NCBI GenBank assembly: GCA_005281725.1
Contig: SSBO01000012.1
Coordinates: 15,267,075-15,331,074 of the forward strand
Direction of reading: 5' to 3'
Origin: Wuchereria bancrofti
Lineage: Eukaryota; Nematoda; Chromadorea; Rhabditida; Onchocercidae
DNA length: 64,000 bases
Shown piece by piece: positions 48,701-61,900 of the stretch; position 1 is the first letter of the stretch; the number at the start of each line of letters is the position of its first letter. The position numbers and the translations under genes are program-made. The notes beneath the pieces are model-generated. The model saw nothing but the letters and a program-made list of their open reading frames with translations, did not search any database and had not been told where the DNA came from.

Positions 48701-51700
48701 TGAATTCTAAAATGGAGCAGATAAGAGTATGAATTCTCTAGTTCTAAACACATCATATGTTTTGCACCATTAATACTTAATAGTTTTACTTTTAATTAAA
48801 CTGTTACCACTAATTCTAATATTCAACTTTCTTACGGTTATTATTGCATAGTGTTCTATATTTGAATTATTTATCAATCTATTAACTATTGATTAATATA
48901 CAAACATTATTACTTCAGCAGCCCTTATGACCTAATTATAAACTCTGTTAAACAATGACAGTGATAAGTGGTACTAACAAAGGTTAAAGGAAGACGATGA
49001 AAATGAAAGAGTTGATCACAAAATATGTGTTTCTCTCTGCTACATACACTATCGATGACAGACCAATCTACTTCAAAAAACGTGAAATAAAGTAAAAAAG
49101 TCAAACCTTTCCAATCAAACGTTCATTCATCCAGTGCATTATATAGCTTTGGAGTGTGCGACAAATATTTTCGTGAACATCGATTAGTGGAGGTACTTTA
49201 GCGAATATTTGGCTTATTTCAGCTTTTGTGAGAAGACCACTATCCAAATTCGGTAACTGCGCTTCAAGGGGTTCCTTGAACACCTACAATATTTTGACAA
49301 TTTAAGATAATTCAGGAAAATAAAATCTGTTTAAAATAAGAATCAGGAAAACAAAAAGAGTTGGAAGGAATGGAAAGTAGTTCGAAAGAAGATTGGAAAA
49401 AATGATGGAAAAAGTGCAAACACATAATGTTAGCCAAAACTATAACCACTACTCACTTGAATTCATATAATTAACCACCTAAATCTTTTATGTTTAGTAA
49501 ATACGAAAATATAACTATATCAGAAATATACCAATTCTACAATACGGATTTTTGCCGTTAGCAAGCAAATTTATGGTCAGCATATTTACATGCAGTTGCA
49601 ATAACAGCAAGGACAGACAGATACCTGCACAACAATTTTCAACGCTCTTAAATAATTTTCCTCAGTTTCAAGCATTTCTTTACACACAGCATATCTTTTG
49701 TTGAGTTTTCTTGGAGAGCTATTCAATATTTCAGAATCATCCGTTGATAGCAAATGCTCTGAGTAGTCTAAAATTAGTAAAATATGTAATATTTGCTGAT
49801 TTTCTAACAATAGATGAGTGTCAGCTGCAATAACATTAAATTGAACCGACAATTCGATACATTACAGACAAGTAAGGACAGAACCGTCGTAAGACTATTA
49901 GTCGCAGTTGAAAGAAGTTCAAAATAGAGTTATTTTGAATCTTTAACAAAAGTCAACGCCCTTATAAAAGTCACCAACAAACAATAGGCAAACCCGGAAG
50001 CGCTGAACAGTTACTGCTATCAAGAACTTCCATGGATGACCTGAAAAATAAATCTTCATCACATCGTTACATTAAATAATCGAACTATCTATTGAAAAAA
50101 AAAAAATCGTCTACAATAGAAGATGAAATAAATGCTTACTTGGATACCGATTTCCTAGCTCGATTAGCTAACTCAGCGGTATTTGGTGAGAGCGTGGAGT
50201 TATGCTTGGTCCGCTGACCCTTCCACTTATATATAGTTTCATTGGCACAACAGTTCAACTGTACAGAGATCCAAAACCACTGGAAATGATATAATTCCAC
50301 GTAATAATAACCCTTCCCATCAATAATAAATCAAAATAAATAAACTTTGAAGACAGACTTCTCCGGAAACTAAATGCTGCTTCGCATCAAATCCCTCTAC
50401 TTTTGCATCCAAAGATGTGGAAACCACGATATGAGTCGCTTGCTTCTGATTTGCAGCTACTTTTCCTTCTAAAAACAAACGTGAAAAAAAAAGGAATCCT
50501 GGTACGGAAATTCAAAAATTTTTTTTTTGGATCACTCATATAACTTGGAAGCACGTAACTTGTCAGCATTACTTGAATGCACCTAATCCGGCACACGAAT
50601 CTTATTTACATCAGAAAAATCAGGTTAATGAGTTTGCAAGGCATAAAATTCCAAGCAGAACATGTAGTACATACGTAGTACATGTCTAGCAAGTGCTCCA
50701 ATCCAAAAATTTCTGATCGACGTAAAAAGTTACGAAAAGGGGCAAAAGGCAGCTTCAATGCAATCAAAAAACATACTGTTTTCTATGGTTTTCTCCTTCA
50801 TTTCGGTTAGATCTTGCTCACTGTAGGCGACAAACCACAATGATAACCCGCAAAATGGTTCAACCATGTATTTGTTCATCTGAAAAAGCTCGAAATCTTT
50901 AAAACCTTAAAGAATAAAGTTCAAATATTCCTTCCACAGCTTTTGAACGAAAGAAAGAAAGGATAAGATAAAGAAATCAACGAACAAAATCAATGGTAGT
51001 GACGCTAATTTGTATAGAATTTCTGGCAGCCCAGGCAGCCCTCAACCAATCTAAATGCATTACACGACATCCAATTGATACTGCCATCTGTAACACTATA
51101 CTTTGATATTTTAGTTTGTTGCACTTGTAAAAAAACATGAGCTTCACTTGCCACACATCATCAAGTCAATTACTTTTGTCTGCTTAAATCACCTACCAAA
51201 CTGTTGAAATTTATAGGAAAAATACCCTATATGTTTTTCCTTTAGCAGCATCAGTGATTAAATGGGTGGTAGAGGCAGAAAATATTCGTTGCGCGCTGCC
51301 GCCCATGAAATGTACCAGATCAACAGCTTCTCGACAATTTTTGGTCGAAAGTCCCGATAAAGCAATTCGAACACCAGACATACTGTCCGTGTAAAGTGGA
51401 CGGTTTGGTCGAGGTACCAACAACGGCTGAAATACAACATTATAAAGAAACAAAAGAAAAGCATCAACCTGTTCACTGAATAAATACAGAATCTATCAAA
51501 CAACAGAACTTCCTTGAAAATATTTCTAACTATATTGCTTTTGCAATACAGTTACAAGTATTTTGCTATCAATTTCCTACATTTTAAAATGAAAAAAATT
51601 TGGACAGATATATTTTGCTCGTTCTATTTGTCAAACAATCGGTTTTTGAACTAAATCACTGAATCAATCAAGTTATTAATTGGTAATACTTTGCCATCTA

Positions 51701-52798
51701 CGGCACGTTTCCGGATAATTGCTGGGCCAATAATTGGTTTTTGACAGGAATTAAGATATTTGAACCAACGACAATCGGTGAATTCACTACACAGGAAAGT
51801 GATGTCAGTGTTTTTTGTAAACTCATAACCATCTTCGCTTTCTAACAATTCGATACCGAAATGATTCTGCAAAAACGATTGTAAGACCAGGCAAAGCAAC
51901 TAGAATACAGCATCAATTCAAAGTCCATAAATATTACAGCAAAGCAGAATCAAATGAAATTTATCCAAATCATTGATTCCAACAAGTAAGGTGACAGAAT
52001 TAAACTAATATTGAAGTGTAAAGCCAATGGTTTCCATTACCTTTAACAAATCTGTAACTTCTGTATTACTTCTAGCGACTCCCACAACGCAAACTCGATT
52101 TACCCTTTTGACCTGCGACGCTGACCGAGCAACCGCGTTTTCTCCTATAAAGATTTTTGCTCACTTTTTACTATAGTAAACAAGAAATGCAATATAATTT
52201 ACTTACATAATCGTGTTTTAAAAAATCTGACAATTATTAAATAGCCTGACTATTTAATAGTCTCGCTATCTATGTTATTAGTCTATATGTATAGAGGAGA
52301 GTTTTTTGACAGCTAAAAGTAAAAAAGTTCATTCACTGACATGGCTGTTTCTGCTGGATTGTCACTAGTCTTAGCCTGCCAACATGGAGCAATGTAAGAT
52401 CATAATTCAGTGATGAAAGATGGACAGTAATTTTCAGCGGTCCTTGGTCAAAAAGAAGAATCTGCTAACAAGGTCCTTCCAACTATTCACAGCCATTTAT
52501 TGGTTTCTTTATTTATACATCCACTCATTATTTCGTTGGCACATTTATTTACTGATTCCTTTATTTGTTTATTTGAACTTCGTTTATGTCATATGCCATA
52601 TTGGAAACTCACATTTGGACCAACTTTAAGTAAATTTCGATGCCATTCCTTAAAACTGATTTAAATTCCAGTTATAAAAGTTCACTTCCTCAAGATTGTA
52701 ATAACCAATAACTTACTATCGGTGAAATTTTCCGTGACTTCCAAACTGAGAAGACTTGCCGCAACCTCCGAACTAAGTACACTTCCCTCGCCATCCAT
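45778..52798 (-). CDS. ect-2: ECT-2/Pebble RhoGEF (BRCT-DH-PH)
   Basis: Guanine-nucleotide exchange factor that activates RhoA at the division furrow and controls cytokinesis and cortical polarity. Twenty exons join in phase (transcript order): 52717-52798, 52041-52144, 51690-51866, 51226-51426, 51004-51087, 50777-50879, 50359-50468, 50140-50279, 49994-50040, 49625-49767, 49107-49283, 48456-48581, 48148-48244, 47922-48003, 47717-47795, 47285-47422, 46955-47126, 46701-46822, 46460-46575, 45778-46081; 867 residues. BRCT repeats span about 40-310 (RVNRVCVVGVARSN, RPLYTDSMSGVRIALSGL, VHFMGGSAQRIFS, EWFWISVQLNCC). The DH domain is about 375-580 (ETEENYLRALKIVVQ, KPKFHAFLK, LLVRPVQRLHSVVLLLK). The PH domain is about 585-745 (RMAIFLFNDLIEIVK). 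The tail is Ser/Arg-rich (SLGTPRARPQSQFRRAM). The donor of exon 5 (51003) is weak and inferred from phase. Confidence 0.94.
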
Positions 52799-55295
52799 CG
52801 ACGATCGACCACTTAAATAAATTCGAAGAAAGAAGAAAGTCGACCACCCACTCCTTTAATATTTCTGCAAATAACAATTGTTGCTGAATTCAGGCTGATA
52901 AAAGAAAACATTATTTCAGTTTTTATTTTGCATCACTCCCTGCTTTTCTAAAGTTAAAATCCACTGAGCACCACAAGCATAATGAGCCTTTGCAACCCAA
53001 AACGGTCTGCCAACATTTCATGTTTCAGTTAGTATCCTATAGAATTATTTCCTTCTTAGTACAGTGACGCGGAATGCTGTCAACCTTTCCACAGATATCT
53101 AATGGAAATATGTCAAACCCCGCCCTCCCTCTAACCTCGTAAAATCTCCCAAAGAAAGTCACAAATAACGAACGACACAACCTGCCAGAAACCAAATTTA
53201 AATTTAAAATGACAAGTTTTCGTGACGAGACCGAATCCTTGTCACTAATTAACCGGAAGTAATAAGGCTTGGTCAGTACGGTGTAAATGCCTTCACACAA
53301 TTTTTCCTTTATTATTCGATTGTTTGTAAACAGGATCTATTCGGACAATTTTGGAAGTATTTTCCGAGTTTCAAACATTCGAATTCGATCTCCTTCCGGG
53401 CAAACGAACAGACATGTGGACGAACAGCTCTTCCTGGAAGTTGCCTGGTTTGTTTTATTTCACGGCCGTGTTTCCAGTTGATTTAACTGTATTTTTTCCT
53501 AATCAGGTCGGAAATACTGTGAAGTTAAGTTAGTTTTTAATCATATTAGTCTTCGTAAGGAAGAATTAAGAATTGCTCCTGGTTGCTTCTTCGGCAAGAA
53601 AGTCTTGATATTGCCGAAATATCCACAAAGCTCATCACCTCAAACTGCTAAAAAACTATCCCTATACTGTTATTATTGTATGTTAAGTAGAAAGTAATCA
53701 CTCTTATCACCAATCTTAACATTTATGTACGTGGCTGATTCGTTCATTACAAAGGAAGTTTCATGCAACATTCAGTCGATATGTTTTCCGTGATACCTTG
53801 TTAACACATATGGAGAATGAAAACTAACAAAGCACAATCGAGTTATTTCTTTGAATGATAACAATAATATCAAACATGGAAATCAATTGTAAATGTGAAT
53901 TCTAACAGAAAACAATTTAAACTGATTTTCACATATCCCAAAACAAAGTTGTGTGGATCAGCTGCATTGGTAATTCATTTTGTGAGCTCTGATTCAGTCA
54001 AAATAATTTCTTTAAATTTCACAAAAATACCATCTGTTGCATAAATAAGTGTTCTGTCATATTATTACTTCCCTTAAGATAAGACACTTTCACTGCAGAC
54101 TTAATGAAATTGTAAAATTGAGGGTGTAGTACTCTAAATTTTTAAAACGAACTTTAATGATTAAGCATGAACTGAAAAAGGCGCAGTTTGAACTGCAAAG
54201 TGCGTACAAACATAAAACAGTGAGGAGTCGAGATCAAACATGCAAATTTATTATAACTGCAAAAATACAGAAATGAGAACAATGGTATCCCCTTTAAAGT
54301 ATGATTATTTCAGATGGTTTAATATATTGAATGAAAATAAAAACTATAAGTTGTTTAATTACATATATTTACAATTTACTCAATTTTATGTACCATTAAG
54401 AACTCGAAAATTTTTTGGATTCCATTTTTGGTGAAATCTAAATCCATTGTTCATTCTTCCCGTTCCAACAGTTATTTTAATAATCATTAGTAACCAAAGT
54501 TAAAATATCACAATAATAAATGCAATACTGTGCTACCCAAAATAGGTACTGATCATAAAAGTCGACATTAATGATAAGCTTTGAATATGCATTTTGAAAG
54601 AAATTTTACTGATTTCAACATTTAAACTAAATGATTTTCTGCATGATTTTTCTTATTCCATTGGAATTTGATTTTCTCCTGCGGAATCTTACTTCAATTT
54701 TATTATCATCAGTTTTTCTGGACGACTAATGTTCTCTGAAAAATTATATTTTCTAAGGTAACACAGAATTTTTATGTATACTAACCTCACATGCACATAA
54801 ATTATCCTTTCCATGAAATCGAAATCAGAAATTTGAAAGGAATCGTTACACTGAATTATCAGACATTCGAAGATGGTATTAATTTAAAGAGTTTTTTAAG
54901 CTGTCGTTTTTTGCATAAAATAAGTATCTTCAGCTGAAGTGCGTAATCTAATGATGAAATCATGCAAAATATTATCGTAAATATATTTCTAAACAATTTA
55001 TTAGAAGAACAAAAACAAAAGAAAAAGGAGATGGAAGATAAGGCAGCATCAAAAAAAGCAGAAGTATGAAAGTGAAAATTGAGAAGTAACAATAAGCATA
55101 TCAGATTAGTAAGACAAGATTTTAAAAAAGGCAGTTTTTTATTAAGGTTACTAACGAGGTGATGTAAATGTGGTAAGCAGTGACGTACGTGACCTTTGTG
55201 TTCCTGCTGATGAAAAAATTATAAATTATTTTACTCTGCGCAGATATCTCTGTTTTTTTTTTTTGCAATTTTTGAGAGAGAGATTGCTTCGATGT
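52799..55295. other. Intergenic between ect-2 and the Pax gene
   Basis: No secure gene. The plus-strand frame 53351-53533 and minus-strand frame 53037-53300 lie in a less AT-rich patch (53.0-53.5 kb), more consistent with the ect-2 upstream region than with a gene. A 36-codon plus-strand frame from ATG 54963 ends in a Lys/Glu-rich helix (EEQKQKKKEMEDKAASKKAE), probably chance. Confidence 0.4.
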
Positions 55296-58200
55296 TCAGG
55301 TGGGTTTCCTTCTTTTCTTCATGTCCAATTTCGTCCTCAATATGCTGAAACCACTGGCTTTCATTTCTTTATTATGCTTTTCTACTTCTCACGTTTACAC
55401 GTTTTTCGGCAAAATCTTAATCTTGGAACTAATATAGAAGACACCATACTACAACATTGCAGTGAACTGATTTTGAGAGTAAAATTAATTCTCGATAATA
55501 GTAGTGTTGTATGAGTCATCACGTTTTGATATGCAACAAATCGACTATATGTGATAATAATCGTGCTTATTTAATGATCAGTTTGTTGGGATGTTACATG
55601 CAATTCTAGAAATGAACTTACTGATTAATTGATGATCGTGATGGAGCATTTTCTCGGCTACAAATTCCGTCAGCAATCAACTGTTCTCGAATTTCAGCCT
55701 GTCGACTCATACCCAATCGCATTCTATAATCTCGAATGGCAGTTACTAACGGTGATTCGGTTCGACCTTCCTTAGCATCTTTTGGTTTTACTGAACCTGT
55801 CGTCCTGTATCTAGAAAAGAGAGAAATAGAAAATTTTCCCTAAAGTAAAAAAAAAAAAAACATATTTGAATTCTAAAGTTCAAAAATTGCGATAGCTCAA
55901 AAGTGATTCCGTCACCGGTGGCTCAGTTAGACTTATGTCTTCATATCACTTGGGTTATCATACAGATATAAAAAAGCACCGATTTAAAATTTTTGATACA
56001 CAACTGTGTGTAATGCAAAGACGTTTCGATATATCACAAATTTTCCAGCCACCCTTGTAGAGGCTAACAATTTGCTCTCGTTCGCTCATCGATAGAGGTA
56101 ATCCAGGACTATAAATACGGCCTAGCTGATTCGTTCCTGCAAGTACAATCACTGTGTAGTGCATATTTTTAAATGTTGGGTTTTTTGGATTGAGAATAAC
56201 GCAATTTTTCTTATTACTAATAAAGCTTTTTAACATACACAAAAAAAAAAAAAGATTTAGCAAAGATGGGATTTGATATGTGCCAAGCACTTTTCATACC
56301 TGAGCTACGACTGGGGCATGAACTGACGGATTCTCGGCGTAGTTCTGATTCACTAGGTGATCGATAATCGTTTGACTCCGATGATGTCGAAGAAGGTGGA
56401 CTACCAGCAAATGAGCCACCATCAGAGAGATCGTCCGGTGAAGGAAATAAATCTCGGCCACCAAATGCTAAATCATCGATTGGTGGTAAGCGCTCCAGGT
56501 GACGGCCGCTTGTTTTTTCATCGCCCTGCAAAATGATTACTTTTTGTTGATAAGGCAGCACCTGCAGGAGCATACTTTGTCTACCAACTGATCTCATTTC
56601 TTTGTTAGTTTAATCTTCCGTTTATTTTTTCCTTTCAACCATTTGTTTATTTAATTTGCTTATCACTTATTCGTCTGTTTATCAATCTTGTATTCTGCTG
56701 CTCATTTTTACATAAACTATTTCACCGTTTATTTGCCTAAAATCTGTATAAAATCTATCGTTTCGATCATTTCAAATAAAATGAATATGCTTTCCAATTT
56801 CTCTTTTATTGTTGAGTCATTTCCACTTATTTTTTTCCTATTTAGTAGATTACTTCCACTTCTAATATCTTATTTTGAAACTTTAAAATCCTTTCTTGAA
56901 AAAATACTACTATCGAAAAAGATCAGTTTAGAACCACAAATACGTAAATTAACAGACAAAAGACGAAATTGAGTAGTTAAAAACAATGTACTACAATGAC
57001 AATAAAAATTCGAACCAATGAACAATTCTTCCAATACCAATAAAATTTAAGACTTTGCGGATGATGATTTGAAAAAATATCTGTTATATCACAAAAAGAT
57101 CGACATAGCCCATTTTGAAAATAATTTTTTTCTTTTTGGGATTTTAAAAACTTCCTGTTTTTTACCACTGTTTTGATTAGAATTACTACCTTAAAACGTG
57201 ATAATTTAAAAATTTTGATCAGTCATTTCACTGCTATAAAAGCCAGATTTAAACTTATTAAGTAATAAGTTGTGATATATCATAAGAAGATTAATTTAGT
57301 CCACTTTCGAAATAATCTGTACTTCTCAGGAAATTAAAAACTTCCCATTTTCACTGCTGTTTTGATTAGAAAAAATCTAGGTGTTAATGCAAAATTCCTT
57401 CAGCGCAAGGCGGTAGTGAACTACTGACGTTGCTCACTTTGACCTTTGATCAGCTCATTGCATTCATTCATGATAAATGGATGACGAATGAACATAGGAC
57501 AACGTTTTGATTTCTTTTTCCCAGAGTACAGAATAATTGAAGTCAAATTCAGCTAAGCTTTACGTGTTTTTTTTTCTTTTTGGCTGAAATTATTTGCTCC
57601 AGTTACGGTTGGTCTACCTATTCTGGAAGTTTCTATTCGAAAATTATTACAGATATTTTGTCACTTTGGTTGATACGGGAAGATCAAAGAAGAAGAGACA
57701 AAACAATAAACATATACATTAAACCATAATTATTTACATGTATCGCCAACTATACTACTAATTTTGTGTCCCTTTCGAAAGGAAAAAGAGTCACTTTTTT
57801 TGATGAAGAATGCAAGAAAATGATTTTTACACCTTGAATAGTATAAAGAAAGAATAGAAAGGATGGATAAGAGTAGGAAAAGAGAGGACAGGACGAGACG
57901 GGACGGAAGGGAGCAGGACAGGACATACGGGACGGAAGGACACAGGATAGGACGGGACGGGGACGGGAGAGGACAGGATAGGACGGGACGGGAGAGACAG
58001 GACAGGACATAATGCAGTAAAAGTAAGATAAATGACATAAAAAATTGGCTATCTCACTGAATGATGAAGTGCAAAAGTCACTTTTTTTGATGAAGAATTC
58101 ACATTAGCAGTTTTTTTTATTTGTAATTCATACCACTTAATAAAAATTTCTTCGCCTATTTGCATCTTTTGCAAACATTAAAAAGAAAAAAGACTTTGAA

Positions 58201-58921
58201 GAAAGTTGACCTGCAATTTGTATTTAAATATAATGCAGCAAATAAATTTTGCCAATCTTAAACTTTTCCAATTTACTTATTAACTGTACTAATTGTCATT
58301 CACGAGGTAAGAATGTTTCATTTAAGTACTACCTTTTAATTTCATTTAAGGTTGCTTTTCTAAATATTAATCATTTGTAATCAAACAAGACTAACACTAA
58401 CAACAAGTTAACAGTTAATTATAATCTTGATTTTTCATTCATAATTTTTTTTGCATATCTACTTCTTTGCATATTTAATTATTTATTTATCATGCTTATT
58501 TATTACCTGTTCGTTTATATGTTTATTGGTAACCCATTCTTCATTGTTAAATTGCATTATTTATTTTTTACTCTCTGTCTTTATTCTTCTTTTTCATTTT
58601 TTACATAATTTTTACAGCCCATTTCTTCACTTATTTATTAATAAACATTAACAAATTATTATTTCAATTTTATTTTGAATTATATTGCCTCCAATTTCTC
58701 ATGAAATCATTTTAACTTCCTTTAATTACCTTGCATACCAAGTACTGATACAGAAATAAAGCATAATATTGAAGTAGAAATAAGCATGAAGAGTTTTTCA
58801 GAGAAATGAAGAAAATTGTTAAACTAACATAAAGCCAAGCATAGAAATCTCGTTCAAGTGTTTCAGGTGTAGAAATGTCAATCACGAAATTCTTTTCACC
58901 AACCACATCCGCCATCATCAT
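55296..58921 (-). CDS. Divergent Pax protein: paired domain, no homeodomain
   Basis: DNA-binding transcription factor. Five exons in exact phase (transcript order): 58829-58921, 56300-56525, 55980-56136, 55622-55810, 55296-55344; 237 residues. The N-terminus is MMMADVVGEKNFVIDIS, then an acidic, Ser/Pro-rich stretch (DDLAFGGRDLFPSPDDLSDG). The paired domain fills about 107-228. The PAI half opens TNQLGRIYSPGLPLS (Pax consensus VNQLGGVFVNGRPLP) and has CDISKRLCITHSCVSKIL. The RED half has YRTTGSVKPK, AIRDYRMRLGMSRQAEIR and ENAPSRSSINHILRTKL. A basic tail (KKRRKP) then stops. No octapeptide or homeodomain exon was found downstream. TTTTATAGGAG just before ATG suggests trans-splicing or a 5' intron. 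RED-half wording seems closest to nematode pax-3-type genes, from memory only. Confidence 0.86.
57082..57372. repeat. Diverged tandem duplication in Pax intron 1
   Basis: Two segments about 190 bases apart share order and words: TATCACAAAAAGATCGACAT...CCATTTTGAAAATAAT...AAAACTTCC...CTGTTTTGATTAGAA (57088-57182) and TATCATAAGAAGATTAATTT...CCACTTTCGAAATAAT...AAAACTTCC...CTGTTTTGATTAGAA (about 57277-57371). It looks like an old duplication or two copies of a short dispersed element. Confidence 0.6.
57883..58010 (+). repeat. Purine-rich GGACA/GGACG minisatellite
   Basis: About 128 bases of degenerate 5-base units (GGACA, GGACG, GGATA, with GGGA and GGAAG variants) inside the 2.3-kb first intron of the Pax gene. 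Almost no T on the plus strand, and far richer in G than the surrounding DNA. On both sides the sequence TCACTTTTTTTGATGAAGAAT recurs (57791 and 58079), so the array sits between direct repeats. Confidence 0.85.
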
Positions 58922-61900
58922 CTCCTATAAAAGTGGAAATAAGGACTTTTTTTTAGGAGGAATGTGATCTTATTTTACAATATTAATATGCACGACGATG
59001 AAATTATGAGATGATATGCATTCCAAATTTTTGAATGGCATCATTAATATTTCAAAGATGTTTAGTATCAGATTCATTAGCAGTGCTATAACTTTCGTCT
59101 GGTTAATTATTCAACATTTCAAAGGTCGTTATTAGAAAATGTCTTCTATCATTTCAGTACATTTTTTTGAATTGTTTGAGTTCAGGAAAGAACATATCTA
59201 TCGTAATTTCTGGTTTTCAACAGTATTATTCTTGAAATGAGTGACAAAGTGATGAAGCAACGTGATAAAGTAATAACTTAAATGTTTATATCTGTTATCA
59301 CTTATTTATAAAACACTAAAAAGACATAATTGTATTCAGGTGTAACAAAGTTATCACTGTGATGATTTCTGCAAAATTTCATCAAAAACCTGCAAACATT
59401 AGGCAGGAAAAGATCCGGAAGAAGTCGGTGAAACATAATCTGATAGAAGAGATTAAAAATTTTTCATTTGTAGGAACAACTGATTTCGTACAAATAAAAG
59501 AATTAACTAAGAAATCTCGGAAAATACCAATATATGGTAAAATACCTAAAGCACGATTCAAACGAAGTTTATATTTCAATGACTTTAACATCTTGATGAA
59601 AGTTTAACAGATATTTATTACTAAAAACACAATTGATTAAGTGGACAAATGCATTCTTGTTAATTAGTCTAAACAACGTGTTATCATAGAAGGAGTAACA
59701 AATCTTACCTACTCTTCCAATAAACCAATTTGCCGATAACATATAAAAGCATTAAAAAGCCGCCGAAGGCATTTCCAAAAATTTTTTAGAGTAATGAAGC
59801 TTGTTGTCACTGTCATTACACAGTTAACGATTATAGTACTCTTCCTACCTTTTCTAAACTTCTTTCTCTCTTCCTCTATCTTCTTTTATAAAATCAGAAA
59901 ATTTCAAAAAAGTGAAAAAAAAAGTGAAAAAGAAAAAATGCCATCGCGGAAACGAACTGTTGATACACAAGAAAAGTGTGTGTGGAAGAAAATACGAATG
60001 AAATCAAATCATTCAACAGCAGTATACTGGTTGTACTACTACTGGTTGTTTAAAAAAAATGATTGGTGATGTATGGATACCCCGCATTGATTCTCTTCAT
60101 TTGGAAATTTGAAAGAAAGATAGCGGGAAAGGAATAGGAGAAAATGAAGAATGGAAAATTTATAACATTACCGAGTAGAAATAGCAATGATAGCGATGAC
60201 TGTCATTTCTTCGTTTGATTTAATGAAATTTGAGAAAACTGCTTTACTTGATTTGGATGAGGCAATGTTAGTCAAGTTGCAAGCCATAATAGTGCACTTT
60301 AAAGATCACTGATAATACATCTTAAATGTTAAAAACAAAAAATGATGAAGTAGAAAGTAAAAGCCATTGTCGTCTTTTGCTTAGAATCAGCCATTTGCTG
60401 TTGCATTTGATTTCATTGAGAAGGAAGAGAAAGGACAGCGCATATTGTACTCCGAAATTGGAGATAGTCGTAATGATACATGAATCAGAACTGAAGAACA
60501 TAAAGGTTTTTTTTACAATTTAAGTTCTTGTTATTTGCTGAATTGTCTGATTTTTTTCCTTATGATCGCTGTTATTAGTAAAAGATGGTTGCATTTTTAA
60601 TTTAACAAGTTCGAGGAATAGTCGAAATTCCAGAACTGCCTGTTTTGAAGTCTTCATTTATTATTCTGCTCAGTGTTAGCAATTGAATTTTAACACTAAC
60701 AGTTCTTCTTAAGTTGTTCTAACAAATGTACAGGATGTCAGGTTTGTTCTTTGTACTTGTAGATATGCCATTCTGGTCATTTAACAATCACAATTTTTGG
60801 TGAGTATTAATTCTGAGCAGAATTTTTGCTGCATTGTTGAAATCTTAGCTGCCAGAGAAACGGGTGAAATCTTTGAATAAAAAATAAGATACTTGAATTG
60901 AATGTAAAAATATAGTGATATTCGGATAAGAAAGTAATTCAAAAGAGTGCCAATAATAATGATAATCCATTATTTAGTTGTTAAAGATAAACTAAATAAA
61001 TTTGATTTAATTCCTACAGCAGATACGATGACTAAATCCGGTTTCATCTTTTCTTTTTCCTGACACCAATGACAACAATATTTTTGAATCGTAAGACCTA
61101 AAAACTTTCATTCGTTAATTTTTGTCATCGTTGATGATATTATTCTCTCCAAACTATTGTTTTTGCATACTTTAAGTGAAGTTTTTCAAATCTCATTAAT
61201 CAGCACTTAGCTTAAGATATAATAAGGCTTGATAAGGCACTGCAAGTATTGCTGCTAACAGCCATTTTGACTATAAAGATCTAGCCAAGAAAATTCTTTC
61301 ATCTAGTTAAAAAGTAGGTGAATTGATAAGCTCAGCTACATCTTTTTAATCATTTCTATTAAAATTTATTGATTTTCACTCTCAGAAGCTACTTAATTCA
61401 TCTAACATTCTCTTAAAGATCTGCAAATGTAATGCTTCAGTAATAATTAGTTTCATTATTGGTTAACCTTAATCAGAGAAAAGTTTGAATTCATTCATGG
61501 TACAATTGCAGTCTTTGAAAAAAGAAACAATATAGCACAGTCTTTTAGTTTTAACTACAAAGATATACCAAGGAATTCTCATTCTAAGTACTTAAAAACA
61601 TATTATATGTAGGAGAGTTGAAAGTATACGAATATCATAAAATAGAATAAAAATTATTTAGGAGTACTTTCAATGAATTATTATAGGTCGAAAAAGTGAG
61701 GATGATATTATAAGAAAATAAATGATCAAATAAATAATAGAATCGAACAGACGAACAAACAAAAAGCATTCTCTTTAAAATGAAAAAATTAGACGATATA
61801 TTAATTATTTAAACTAACTGGTTTCAAAGGGAATCGATGATTTTTTGTTTCTTCTAAAAAAGCGGTTAATAAAAAAGCATCCTTTATCGCCCCCTCTTTT

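Noticed and set aside
50387..50596. Minus-strand frame ending in RRKSSCKSEASDSYRG
   Set aside because: It overlaps ect-2 exon 7 in a frame that does not fit the BRCT sequence.
53351..53533. Plus-strand frame in a less AT-rich patch
   Set aside because: Short, starts without ATG support, no motif; better explained as the ect-2 upstream region.
55170..55514. 114-codon plus-strand frame
   Set aside because: It is antisense to the last Pax exon, which completes the paired domain exactly.
57730..58038. Two minus-strand frames rich in Ser/Pro/Leu/Cys
   Set aside because: They are a by-product of translating the GGACR minisatellite; low complexity with no splice context.
59794..60069. Hydrophobic-then-basic 91-codon frame
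   Set aside because: The hydrophobic part comes from T-rich and the Lys part from A-rich tracts; no independent sign of coding.
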